Shown: in pieces, positions 11,616 to 22,235 of the stretch | Layout of the letters: each line of letters opens with the position of its first letter | How positions within the stretch are numbered: the stretch's first letter is position 1 | Translations under genes and position numbers: made by a program | Origin: Osedax fenrisi | Taxonomy: Eukaryota > Annelida > Polychaeta > Sabellida > Siboglinidae | Direction of reading: 5' to 3' | Length of the DNA: 64,000 nt | Assembly (NCBI GenBank): GCA_964019155.1 | Contig: OZ025240.1 | Location: forward strand, 40,336,715 to 40,400,714 | Notes under the pieces: model-generated | What the model saw: only the letters and a program-made list of their open reading frames with translations | Database searches by the model: none | What the model was told of the DNA's origin: nothing

Positions 11616-14600
11616 TGCTGTATAATTTCAAATACTTGGTTGTTCTCATGAACTTCAAATCTTAAATTTTATATTCTCGAGAACTTCAAATTTTTTAAAA
11701 AAATATCAAGTTCTCGAGAACTTCAAATCTTTTAAAAATATATTAAAATAATGTACCGAAGAAAAAAAATGAGATACTAATTATTATTAATAATAAATAA
11801 ATAAATCAATACTTATTAATTAATAAATTAGAATTTAATAAAATTAATTAAATAATATATAATTAATAATAATAATTCATAAATAATTATTAATAATTAA
11901 TAATTATTAATTATAATTAATAATATATAATTAATTATTATTAATTTATAATAATTTATAAATAATAATTAATTAATTTAAATATAATTTAATAATTACC
12001 AATTAATAATTAATAATTACTTATTGAATAATTTACTATTCTAATAATCCTATATCTCAGTATATAGCATAGTATATATGCTATAGCAGGCTTAATATAA
12101 ATATTATACTTGCTTTATTATATTACTTTATTGTACTTTAGGTGCCTTCGCACCAAAAAAGTAGCCGGATTATCTGGCAGATATTTCTCGCGGATATCCG
12201 CGTGAAATTATTGTAGCTGGATTTTATTTATTTAGATCAGTTGATTACCATTGATTACCATTGTATGATTCATACCTACATAGAAATAGGTGCACTTATT
12301 AACTATCTTAGTGCATATATTTGTTTATATATTGTATTTAAGTATGTAGTTATAAAAATAAAAATAAAAATATAAATAATTTACCAAAACTCTAATATCA
12401 AAGAAAAGCATTATTATCAGATCTCTAAATACGCAAACACTACAAAAACTATGGAAAATACCTGAACTGATAGCCTCTGCTGAAAGAACTGGACAAGAAG
12501 TGATTAGCATACAAGAACATAGATTCGTACATTTAATACTGATATCAAGGAACATATCTTTAGTAAGTGGAAACTTCTAACCTGCTCTGCGTAGAGGAAT
12601 AGTATGAATGCAGCCACCGGAGGAATTGGTATATTGATCAACTCAAGGGCTTATAATGCAATATCTAGTGTTGATATGATAAAATCCAGAATAATGGCAA
12701 TACATTTCAAGGGAAACCCACAGACAACAGTAATTTCGTGCTATAGTCCAACAAACTGGAGTGACGAACAGGATACAGAGAGATTCTACACCGATCTAAC
12801 ATCTTTTATCTGACATATTCCAAAACATAATGTACAAATAATCGGAGGAGACTTCAATGCGCACCTCGTAAAAGATGATAGATACACATAATCGTTACAC
12901 AGAACTACAAATTCTAATGGTACTACTCTACATAATTTTCGTCAAGAAAACAATCTATTATGTTTGAATACGCACTTCCAGAAAAGATCAGGACAATTCT
13001 GGACACACACCTCTCCAAATGGCTTTAAGTCACAAATTGATTTCCTAATCATAAATAAGAAGTGGAAAAAAAACCGTGTTAAAAATTGTAGAGCATAAAA
13101 TTCATTTATCAGCTTAGCAGCTGATCATCGTATTATTTCAGCCGATATACAACTTTATCTGAGAGCAAATAAAAAGAAATTATGTAATAATAAACCTTAT
13201 GATTGGACCAGACTTAAACACGCTAGTGATTTCCGTAGTAGCTTTGTAACCGAAGTTAAAAATAGATTTTCAACTCTCCATGAAGTTAAAATAACAGATT
13301 TATCTGCAAACACAAAATATAATAATTTTGTGAAAGCCTGCAAAGAAGCTGCTGTAAATGTAATTCTGTTAAAACCAAAACTAAAAAAGAGACTACCCTG
13401 AGAAACTCTGTATATCTGTCAGAAAAAGAAATACTTCATCAGACAGCTGAACTTAAAAACAGCGATCCAACTCAAAGAAATATTAAAAACTTCATAGAGG
13501 CTCAAAATTCACTCACAAACACGTATGAAGAGGAAGCGAACAAGAGGAATATGTTACTCGAAAGATTGAAGAAATACAAACCTAATTAATTAAAAAAAAT
13601 CAGCACTCGGCTGGAAAATAGTTAACGAAGTTAGTGGAAGAAAGAAATCTAATAAAGCCAAACTAAAAGCTACTAGTGAAAAAGAACGCATACAGTTATG
13701 GCATGATCATTTTAAAGATTTACTTGGTAAACCAACACTAAGGGTGATCATAGAAATTATTATTTTTTTTGGACACATTGCATCTTATAGCTATTGAAAT
13801 TCTAAGAATATATGTATACTTCAATTTTTTTGAGTCATTTTTTACGACACAACACACTGAAAATGCCAAGAAATGTCCAGGAAATTTTTTTTTAATTCAA
13901 TTTTTTATATTTTCTATTCCATTATTATAAAATAAATAGTGTGTTAAAATTTGATAACAAATTATACATTACAAAGGTTTAAAATACTTATTTTTTATAA
14001 TTTATTTTATATATAGCAAAATTGGTATCAAACTACATGTTAAACTTCACGAGGCTGTCGTATGACCATAGATTAATAAAAAAAAAAAAAAATGTGTGTG
14101 CTTCATTTTAAGGATATATTTATTAAGAAAAACATAGTCCAATGTTAATCTGTTAATTTTCAATATTCTATGATCGCCCTTAACCAACACCAATCTCAAC
14201 ATACAATGAAAGTATTGAACAAGCTACTGATCAACTAGATATAAAAACTGGATCATTTACTGTATACGAACTAAGAAAATCTACTAAAAGTATTCAAAAT
14301 GGAAAAGCTGTAGGTTTAGATGAAATTCCAGTGGAAGTATGGAAATTGGATGAATTTCAAGAATTCTTACTTGAATCCTGCAATAGTGTATATACTCAAG
14401 AAGTTATTGAAAGATGGAGAGAAGGCTGTATACTACCTTTCTCCAAAAAAGGAAATTTATCCATAACCAAAAACTATGTGGGAATTACACTAACTTCAAT
14501 TGCGGCTAAGATATTCAACCTGATGATAAAACCGAATAAGACCAGAGATCGATCCTATACTACGGAAAAATCAAAATGGCTTCAGGAAAAACAGATCGAC

Positions 14601-15564
14601 ATCAGGACAAATTTTAACAATCCGTCGCATATTAGAAGATGTAAAATCGAAAAACCTACCAACACCACTACTATTCATAGACTTCTCAAAAGTGTTTGAT
14701 TCAATAAACCGAAACAAGATGGAGTTTATTCTACGTAAATATGGAATACCAACGGAGATAATCAACGCTATAATGATGCTGTACAGGAACACTCGCTCTA
14801 TGATTATATCACCTGATAGAGATATAACGTTTTTCGAGATCACCACTGGAGTCCTTCAAGGAGATACCCTCGCACCTTTCCTGTTCATATGTCTCAATTA
14901 TATTCTTAAGACTGCTATAGATAACAGTACAGAGTTAGGCTTCACACTGACTCAAAGAAGATCCAGACGATATCCAGCTTTACATATAACAGACATTGAT
15001 TATGCCGACGATATAGTTATTACCACGAATACAATGAAAGATGCGAATACATTACTACACCTAATCGAAGAAACAGCAGATGATATCGGCAGGGTTCCAT
15101 TATTTTCGGTAAAAACCTGTTTTTACCGGGCAAAACCGGTAAAAACCTATCTCTACCATGTTATTTTACGGTAAAAACCTAGTACTCATAAAATATAATA
15201 CCTTTAAAAAAAATTTATATTGAAATTTAAAGTAATATTGATTCATTTATATATAAATGTTATGGCTAATTAATCTAGCAGATTTATTTGAAAATTTGTC
15301 AACATTTGTCTGCTTTATTATGCCATTTATAGTACATTTATTATTTTAAATCCAACTGGATTTTGAGGTCTGCCACCCTTATATTGTAAAATTAACAAGT
15401 TATAGTAATTGGATATATTTTATAAATGAAATAAAATCATACTGTGTTATATATTCATAAAATTACACAATGAAAATATTACTAAATAGTTATACAGTAT
15501 TGTAAAAAATATTTGTAAAAACTATATTTAATTTCATATATATAAAAATAAATATTCTATTCAG

Positions 15565-15629
<65 letters not shown>

Positions 15630-17258
15630 CAATATATATAGATATATTTAATATATTTAATTAAATATCATGGTATAAAATCAAATAATGAATACATTCA
15701 AATAATTTCTCAATGAAAATATTATTAGTTCTATTGTTTAATATATATATTATTTTTTACAATATTAAGTCCCTGTCACAACGAAAAAGTTGGCCGATTT
15801 TTCACCGATATCGTACAGATTTTTCTCTCTCTCTCTGTGCTACACCCCTACCGATATATCACCAATATATCATCGATATCGTGACAATATCACTATTCAT
15901 CATTTCGAGATATCTCTAAATATTTAACTATTTCTCGACGATTTCGTTACTGCGCATATCGGTGAAAAATCGCTCGCTTTATTTGGTGTGGGCTTTCCTT
16001 TTACTAATGCAAAAATAAATATATTATTATATTCAATATTTTATATATATATATTGACTTATTTACTCATTTATTTCAATATCATATTATTTATTTTAAA
16101 AATGTTTTCTTTACATAGAGTCAAAATTAATAAAGTTTTTTTTTTAATATAAAAAATCTTATAATATTGATTTTAATGTAGTATTATTTAACTTTATAAT
16201 TGTATATTATCTATTAAATATAAAATCTATAAATAATATATAATTGTAAATTATATAGACACTAGTAGGTTTAATATAATATAGATAATATTATATTTAA
16301 TTATATAGACAACACTAGGTTTTTACCATGGTAAAAACCTGTTTTTACCGGACAGGTTATTACCGGTTATTACCGCGGTTATTACCATAGGCGGTAATAA
16401 CCTATGGAACACTGGATATCGGACATAAGATCAATATCTTGGTAGCTGTATTGGATCAACAGAAAAGGATATTGAAATAAGAATTGCCAAAGCTTGGTCA
16501 GTACTGAACAGCATGCATACTATTCAGAAATCAAAAATGTCCGCCAATCTAAAAAGAAACTTCTTCAGAGCCACAGTAGAATCTGTACTTGTTTATGGTG
16601 CCATAACATGGAATTTAACATCAACTTTAGAGAAAAAAGTAGATGGAGCGTATACTCTAATGCTTCGAACTGCTCTAAATAAAACATAGAAACAACATCT
16701 AACGAATAAAGAATTATACCGTAAAATACAAAAAATAACAAACTCTATACTCGAACAACGTCGTAAGTTTCGCAGGGCATTGCTGAAGAAGTAAAAATTA
16801 ACTTACAAGCTATTTACTTCTCTGGCAACCGCTAGATGGTAAAAGATCTCGAGGACGACCACCGAAAACTTACATCGATCAACTGATGGAAGATACCGGA
16901 TGTACACTACACAACTGCGATAAAATTTATAATAAATATTTGAGACTATCACATCTTTCCAAATTCCAGAAAATTAAAGCTTTGAACCGAACCGGAAAAA
17001 AAAAGATTTGAGGTTTGATATTTTACAGCACTAATATATATATATATAATATATACATATAATCTTTATCAGTAGCATAATAAGTATTATATTATATACT
17101 TGATTAAGAAATTATACTTAAAATATTAATAATATATGTATAATATATATATATATATTTTAAAAAAATAAATAAACTAGAATAAACATGGTTTATAATA
17201 TAATATAAGAAAAATAATAACAAAAATATTCATATTAAATTATAAATAAATATTATGT

Positions 17259-17293
<35 letters not shown>

Positions 17294-20200
17294 CTAAATT
17301 TACTTTGCAGTATAATGATAATAATAATATAATTATTATAATTAAATTAAAAAATTAATTAAAATAAAGAATGTATTCAAAATAAGGTATAACGATATAA
17401 TTGAAACAAATTAGTGAGATAATAAATAATCATATTATTAAGTTAAGTATTACAATAGCGCATATGAAACATTACCTTAAATTCGTATAATTTAATATTT
17501 CCCTGTTCATCCCCTATTATGATATCATCATTTCCAGCTAAAACGCATGATATTGCGGCAAAGTTGGTCGATGTACCATTACTGTGATTTCGGAGCTCAA
17601 TTCGAAGTTTGTATTCAATTCTATTTGATATAGCTTTTAAATATATATATAAATATTGATTTATTTTAATTTTGTATAATTATCATATTTTTGATTAAGA
17701 TCTACGAGATATATAAACATACCCTAATTGTCTATTCGTAACCACACTTAATTCATTGTTTTTCTTTATAAAATAAGAACGAGAATCCTTTTTTAAATAT
17801 ACAACGGGTATAGTCTTTAATCCTGTACAAATTAGATTATCAAATCAAGTTAGTCTATTTTGGCATATTATTTTTGTAAAACTGTAAAATTACTATATAT
17901 TAAATATATATGATAATATTATGTAAATACTTTTTAATGATGAAGGTGTTGAATCTTGAGAATACAAAATACCATCAGATTCATTACACGAACTTTCACC
18001 TGATAATTCTTCTGTATCCGAAAGTGGAATAATTTTAGGTTTCTTCTTTAGTGGAGATTTTTTCTTTTTTATGTTAGAAGATTTTTTATTATCCATTTTT
18101 TTACATTCCGATTCATCGGAACTATCGGAAATTCTAATATTTTCATAAATCACGGAATTATTTCGTTTTTTTTTCGTTTCAATTGGACTTATTTTCTTTT
18201 TCGTAGTTTTTTTAATTGCGGATACATCATCGCTACTGCTACTAGATGATGAATCACTCGTTGTACTGCTATCTGAGCTCGAGGAACTTTCCGATGAACT
18301 CGATAATACTTTACGTTTGACAATAATTTTATCGCACTTTTCTTTTTTTATCGTCGCGCTATTTTTATTATCTTTTTTCGTAATCGCATTCGTAACGTCG
18401 TTCAAATTAGCCTCGATTCTATTTATAGAATTTGTGTTTAAATCATCCGTTGATGTCGCGTTACTCTCAGAAATTGAATTCATACTCTTCCTTTGCTGAG
18501 TTACGGAAGTATCGCGGGTAGTCGAGGTTACATCATCAACGATAGTAATAGGAGCTGAGGATGATCGTATCTGATTCTTATCGTTCTGTTCGCCTATTTC
18601 AGCTTGTTCGAGGAGTTTTATGAAGTCCGATATATTATGTCCATGCGATTTCTTTACGGAACGTATAGCCAGTGGAATATCTGATTCTATTCGTGGATAT
18701 ATATATATATATAGTATAGTTATAGGATTGCAATAATAAGATCACTAACTTTTTAATAATACTTTACGATAGTCTTGAATTTCCTGCTTATCTTTATTAA
18801 GCTGTTTTAAAATTAAATAAATTATATATAAATAGGCGAAAACAATAGAAAAATTTATATATTATTTTGAAGCCCTGGGGCCGGTTTCTGCGATAAAATA
18901 AAATTGTCCTAGGACAATATTTAACATTACGGAGATAGCTAAATATTTTCATAGGATAATTTTGTTTTCTCTGAACAACCGGCCCTGGAATATAGGAGGA
19001 ATAAGCATACCAATATTATAAATAAGAAAAGAAAACACAAAAAAACAAAAATTCTTCAAATAAATATTATTATTATTATATATTTTATAAAAATATAATA
19101 TATTGGAAATCATAATTATACCTTATTTATTATGAGATCAGCATCTCTAATATTTGTTTTCCATCTTTCAATAGATGCTTGTTTATCTTTTATAGATGAA
19201 TCTAGTGATGTTTCTTTAAGGTAATCGTATAATAACTTTGGTAATATATTCTTTTCCATTTCTTCAATATTCGCTTCATAAATTTGCATTTCTTTTATAT
19301 TTAATACACCATTTTCTGATTTATTCTCAATTACTAAAAATAAATTTATTATAAAAATAAATTAAATATGTATATTAAAAGAAAATAAATTTTGAATCAA
19401 AGAATCTATAACTATTATAATTTAAACTATATACTATATTAAAATATTATGTTATTATAAAAATATACAAATAAAAGAAATTTGTAATGAATTTATTTTA
19501 ATATGAAAATTGTAACTACTAATATATTAAATGATTAATGTTTTTAAATGATTCCCTATATTTTATAGCATATTATAATTATCTATACATTAATCTAAAT
19601 AATTAGCATCTTGTTTAATTTATAATATAATTCTGAAAGTTTGCATTAATCAATAATACAGAAGATATTTAGAAATATATTAGGGTGATTTTAGAAATAA
19701 TAACATTCTTCTTTTATAGCAGCGCCATTTTTCTCATTTTCGACTAAATTAACAGGATCCTGATTCTTCGAATTACACATAAACGTAGAAATCTGATTCA
19801 TCGGAATATTCAACGCGGGAATGTGAGCGGTGGCATTATTCATCGCGGAAGGTATCGGATCGGCGTGATTATTCATAGACGCGGGAATCTCATTGGTTAA
19901 AGTATGCGTCGAGTGAGAATGAGTCGAGTGATTCGTCATCGAGTCACCGATCTGATTGGTGTAATCGTATCTGGCTACGGGACCACCGGGGGAAACCGGA
20001 GGAGGAGGAGGCATGTAGAGCTGTTCGGCGGAGTAAGGCGGTTGATCGAAGATGATACGAGGGCCCGTCGCCGGATTCCTCTTCTGTTCGTACTGGTTAT
20101 ACACGTAGGTACTGACGAACCGCATGTTATCGGGCCAGTAGTGCGCCATACCCCCACCCCCGCGCATGGAGTTATCTCTCGCTACGGGAGGACATTTCGA

Positions 20201-20299
20201 GCCGTTCGACCTCGAATTGCTGTGTCTGTAGTCTTTATTGTACTGAGACTTCTTGGGGCTCTTCGACCGATTAACCGCAGAATATCGGGTGTTCGGCAT
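7802..20299 (-). CDS. WD40-like repeat protein with coiled coil and Ser/Lys-rich linker, 12-exon gene
   Basis: Twelve exons on the minus strand join with matching phases to 2,610 nt (869 codons plus stop): 20299-19705, 19333-19122, 18801-18750, 18686-17931, 17822-17723, 17620-17476, 10877-10749, 9968-9866, 9429-9243, 8746-8581, 8034-7918, 7849-7802. Every junction used is GT..AG. Residues 1-198 are Pro/Asn/Ser-rich and basic, with a PPPPP run. Residues 200-330 are charged and probably helical or coiled coil. Residues about 330-538 are Ser/Asp/Lys-rich and look disordered and nuclear. Residues 540-869 carry strand patterns like WD40 blades, such as GNIKLYEF, GKIILFNV, NVNIYDLE and DGSISTVD. 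I do not recognise the family. A protein-interaction scaffold is inference from the propeller. The 5' UTR and promoter were not found. Confidence 0.75.
7918..8034 (-). CDS. WD40-like gene, exon 11 (last blade)
   Basis: The acceptor is TTAAATAG and the donor GTACAT, phase 0 at both ends. It encodes TIISIGEYGDTMFISKEDGS followed by ISTVDNK, a clear blade pattern in sequence with no other explanation. Confidence 0.65.
8366..8570. repeat. Small inverted repeat next to a splice donor
   Basis: CAGATATCGGCTACTT on the left is matched by AAGTAGCCGATATCTG on the right (about 8391-8406 and 8507-8522), with weaker pairing outside. It lies in intron 10 of the WD40-like gene a few bases past the donor of exon 10. 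It is probably a small DNA transposon relic. Confidence 0.55.
8581..8746 (-). CDS. WD40-like gene, exon 10
   Basis: The acceptor is ACACCTAG and the donor GTTAAG after 8581. It encodes AFDVRHMKVTGKYLFAGYGC then NVNIYDLE, another blade. The frame stays open to a stop at 8479, but that extension runs into a small inverted repeat. The spliced alternative adds a further blade, so the donor at 8580 is preferred. Confidence 0.7.
9243..9429 (-). CDS. WD40-like gene, exon 9
   Basis: The acceptor is AACAAG and the donor GTAACG. A polar loop with an Asp/Glu-rich stretch leads into INCIVGYIK then HRILCATDNQITIR, a blade core and closing strand. It is noticeably richer in GC than the surrounding intron. 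Confidence 0.75.
9866..9968 (-). CDS. WD40-like gene, exon 8
   Basis: The acceptor is GATAACAG and the donor GTATGT. It encodes FPLHEINNEGSINHM then SIYLAAKKVD, the central strands of a blade. The frame is open past the donor, but the phase-1 end joins exon 9 in frame. Confidence 0.7.
10749..10877 (-). CDS. WD40-like gene, exon 7 (propeller blade)
   Basis: The acceptor is TATTGCAG and the donor GTTATA, phase 0 at both ends. It encodes a blade with the GH-type start YLGHNSSICGLI and the closing strand GKIILFNV. Confidence 0.8.
13740..14181. mobile_element. Inverted-repeat element inside RTE copy 1, 9-10 bp target duplication
   Basis: The left end AAGGGTGATCATAGAA and inverted right end AAGGGCGATCATAGAA bound 442 bp with no transposase. 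AACCAACAC is present immediately before (13730-13738) and after (14182-14190), giving a 9-bp exact duplication, or 10 bp with one mismatch. That length is typical of Mutator-like elements; the assignment is inference. Confidence 0.75.
15570..15624. repeat. (TA)n microsatellite
   Basis: A pure TA run inside the hAT-type element. Confidence 0.95.
15771..15995. mobile_element. Small inverted-repeat element nested in the hAT-type element
   Basis: Both arms share CGATTTTTCACCGATAT in inverted orientation (near 15793 and 15955). Less similar outer parts start CCCTGTCACAACG on the left and CCCACACCAAAT on the inverted right. No target duplication was found. Confidence 0.5.
17476..17620 (-). CDS. 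WD40-like gene, exon 6 (propeller blade)
   Basis: The acceptor is CAAATAG and the donor GTAATG. The pattern FAAISCVLAGNDDIIIGDEQ then GNIKLYEF is a typical blade: a buried strand, a turn, then an exposed strand. The following intron (17475-10878) is 6.6 kb and holds the nested transposon stack. Confidence 0.75.
17723..17822 (-). CDS. WD40-like gene, exon 5
   Basis: The acceptor is TTGTACAG and the donor GTATGT. It encodes LKTIPVVYLKKDSRSYFI and onward, which I read as the first strands of the propeller. It ends in phase 2 within a Gly codon. Confidence 0.7.
17931..18686 (-). CDS. WD40-like gene, exon 4 (Ser/Lys-rich linker)
   Basis: The largest exon. It opens with SDIPLAIRSVKKSHGHN, then DFIKLLEQAE, which reads as the end of a folded segment. 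A long tract of Ser runs, Asp/Glu and Lys clusters (KKKK) follows. The tract is low complexity, probably disordered, possibly phosphorylated, and contains nuclear-localisation-like basic clusters. The donor is GTATTT. Confidence 0.75.
18750..18801 (-). CDS. WD40-like gene, exon 3
   Basis: A 52-nt exon (acceptor AAAACAG, donor GTTAGT) encodes LNKDKQEIQDYRKVLLK. It continues the helical segment and joins exon 4 through a split Lys codon. Confidence 0.7.
19122..19333 (-). CDS. WD40-like gene, exon 2 (coiled-coil-like)
   Basis: The acceptor is TTTTTAG and the donor GTATAA. It encodes about 70 residues that are Glu/Lys/Ile-rich, with heptad-like spacing (IYEANIEEMEKNILPKLLYD) that suggests a helical or coiled-coil segment. 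The exon ends in phase 0. Confidence 0.75.
19705..20299 (-). CDS. WD40-like gene, exon 1 (Met to residue 198)
   Basis: ATG at 20297-20299 sits in the context ACAATATGCC. The frame is Pro-rich, basic and Asn/His-rich. It could run on to a stop at 19691, but a donor GTTATT after 19705 joins in phase to exon 2 (split Leu codon) and is preferred. The region is markedly more GC-rich than its flanks. Confidence 0.7.
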
Positions 20300-20314
20300 A
20301 TTGTGAAATAGCAC

Positions 20315-21004
20315 ACCCTTTCTGTGTGAATAGTTATGTATTATTAGTAATTAAAAGTATATACTTAAATATATACTTTATTAATATGCTATTGTGCATA
20401 CTGTATTACTCTTAAATTTAATGATTCATAACTATGTATATATTCTATAATATTAATTTCTTTTATCAATATGCATTCAATTATGCATACTAGATTATAA
20501 TAAAATAATAATATAACTAGGATATTAATGAATTTATTATATAAATTCAAGATATGAATAATTTAATTTCAAAAATAATAATATTTTAAGATATTGATTG
20601 ATGTCTATCTTTTGTTAATATGTTTAATCATAATCTGAACTCTTAATACACTACTTAGTTAATTAATATTCTATATATCAAATTTATTTTGTATATGCTT
20701 TATTTTCACTCTCACACAAATAATATTTATAAAACTAATTCTTATATTTATTACTATAATTTATATATTTACAAATTTTACAAATGATAAACTGTAATAA
20801 ATGATGACTAAATATAATATTTTATACTAAGACATATATTTTATTAAAATGACTAATCATTATTATTATTTTTTCTTATTTTATTATTATTATTATAATT
20901 AATATATTATATTTTATTATTAATACTATATGATATATTTATATATAATCCTTCCGTTTATTATCTTCAATATTTGGCAAATAAAATTATATTCTGTTCT
21001 ATCC

Positions 21005-21035
<31 letters not shown>

Positions 21036-21336
21036 TATATATATATATGACTTATATTTGTCAATACGATTCACATTCACAATATCCTATATATTACGAT
21101 TATTCGATACTATTAAATAAAATAGTAACGGTAAAGATAACATTAATTGAATGTGTAATTACAATAGTGTAAATGTGGTTACTGATACATTATTATCTAT
21201 TAATAGATAATAATGTATATGTAAGGTTATATATATATAACATGAATAAAGTAACAAGAAGGTTTAGTGATGTCCTATATATATAATGTCCCAAAAGTGG
21301 TGGATAATCGAGGGTGTAATCTATATGTATGTATAT
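20315..21336. other. AT-rich sequence upstream of the WD40-like gene
   Basis: This should contain the promoter and 5' UTR of the minus-strand WD40-like gene, but no distinct promoter element can be picked out from the AT-rich background. The 80-codon plus-strand frame at 20930 is TA-repeat derived. Confidence 0.4.
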
Positions 21337-21344
21337 ATATTTAT

Positions 21345-22226
21345 CAGGGTTGTTGGTTGTTTTGGTTTTTTTTTTAAATCCAAAAAAACTGATTTATTTA
21401 ATTTGTTGTGGTTTATTTGTTTTTTATTTATTAAATAATTTTTATTATAAATTGTTATATTGAATGTTATTTTTAATAAATACCTCTATGATTATTATTA
21501 GATATTGAATGTATATTAAATAATTTGTATTAATAAATTGTTATATTGAATGTTATTTGTAATAAATACGTTTATGATTATTATTATTATTATTATTAAA
21601 AATAAAATATTTGCCAAATACATGTATTAATATATTATATTAAAAAGTATTATATTAAAATTTATACAAAGATTTATTAGTTATTCAGTAAATTCTTTCC
21701 AAATTATATTTTTCGGCCAGGTATGTTTATTAAATGACTAACTCTACATAATATACATAATTTATTCTATTATTAATAATATTTATACTAACATTAAATT
21801 ATACTATAGTATTGACATTAATATTCAATTATTGTATATAAAAACCAAGTTCTAATAAACCGAACATTCGTATAACTCACGCTTCCTTCCAAACAGCAGT
21901 TTTAGCTTGTTGTTAGATGAACACGTGCATTATATGTGTGTCTTTAATCATTCCAGAGTGATATGTGATTAACTATATTTATTATATTTATCAATAATTG
22001 TATTTGTTTGAAGTAAATTGATATTAATTGTATTATATTTGTTGATATTATACATTGTATATTTATAAGATATACATAATCTATACTATTATTAATAATA
22101 TTGATTCTATTAAATAATACTAATAGTATTGAAATTAATATATAATTTAACAATAATTTTATATAAAAAAACCAAATAAACCATGGTTTTTTTATCAAAA
22201 ATACCAAAAAAAACAGAACAACCCTG
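21345..22226. mobile_element. Non-autonomous hAT-type element A, TSD ATATTTAT
   Basis: The left end is CAGGGTTGTTGG and the right end inverts to CAGGGTTGTTCTG. The exact 8-bp duplication ATATTTAT lies at 21337-21344 and 22227-22234. The interior is AT-rich with no transposase. It is internally related to 61885-63921 and, in reverse orientation, to about 51564-54141 (shared stretches such as TTGTTATATTGAATGTTATT and GGCCAGG..TGTTTATTAAAT). The 87-codon minus frame at its right end is chance. Confidence 0.85.
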
Positions 22227-22235
22227 ATATTTATA

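Larger units (their letters stand above)
15090..16414. mobile_element. Non-autonomous hAT-type element inside RTE copy 1, TSD GATATCGG
   Basis: The left end is CAGGGTTCCAT and the inverted right end CAGTGTTCCAT. The exact 8-bp duplication GATATCGG lies at 15082-15089 and 16415-16422. Subterminal GGTAAAAACC/GGTTTTTACC motifs recur near the left end, and GGTTATTACC motifs near the right, as expected for transposase-binding repeats. There is no transposase, and the interior is TA-rich. Removing the element restores the RTE frame around GATATCGG. Confidence 0.85.
12355..17008 (+). mobile_element. Decayed non-LTR (RTE-like) retrotransposon, copy 1, twice interrupted
   Basis: Broken plus-strand frames give, in order, an endonuclease-like part (NTQTLQ and IPELIASAERTGQE at about 12430; FNAHL near 12855), a linker, and reverse transcriptase. 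The RT shows YADDIVITTN at about 15000 and the C-terminal GRPPKTYIDQLMEDTG near 16860. Stop codons and frameshifts are frequent. It belongs to the same family as the minus-strand copy at 22236-25220. Two later insertions split it at 13740-14181 and 15090-16414. It is an inactive fossil. Confidence 0.8.
11613..17033. mobile_element. Outer inverted-repeat element (hAT-like ends) enclosing an RTE copy
   Basis: The left end TAGTGCTGTATAATTTCAAA and the inverted right end TAGTGCTGTAAAATATCAAA are 5.4 kb apart, and both lie in intron 6 of the WD40-like gene. Flanks on both sides are ATATATAT. That agrees with an 8-bp duplication but is uninformative because the target is a TA run. The left arm also holds three copies of a GAACTTCAAAT motif. 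The TAGTG start and 8-bp target fit hAT elements. Everything from about 12355 to 17008 is a later insertion. Confidence 0.6.

Noticed and set aside
15713..15919. 68-codon frame near 15.8 kb
   Set aside because: It runs across a TA-rich transposon interior and a nested inverted repeat.
19904..20311. 135-codon plus-strand frame
   Set aside because: It is the antisense shadow of exon 1 of the WD40-like gene, open because that exon is GC-rich.
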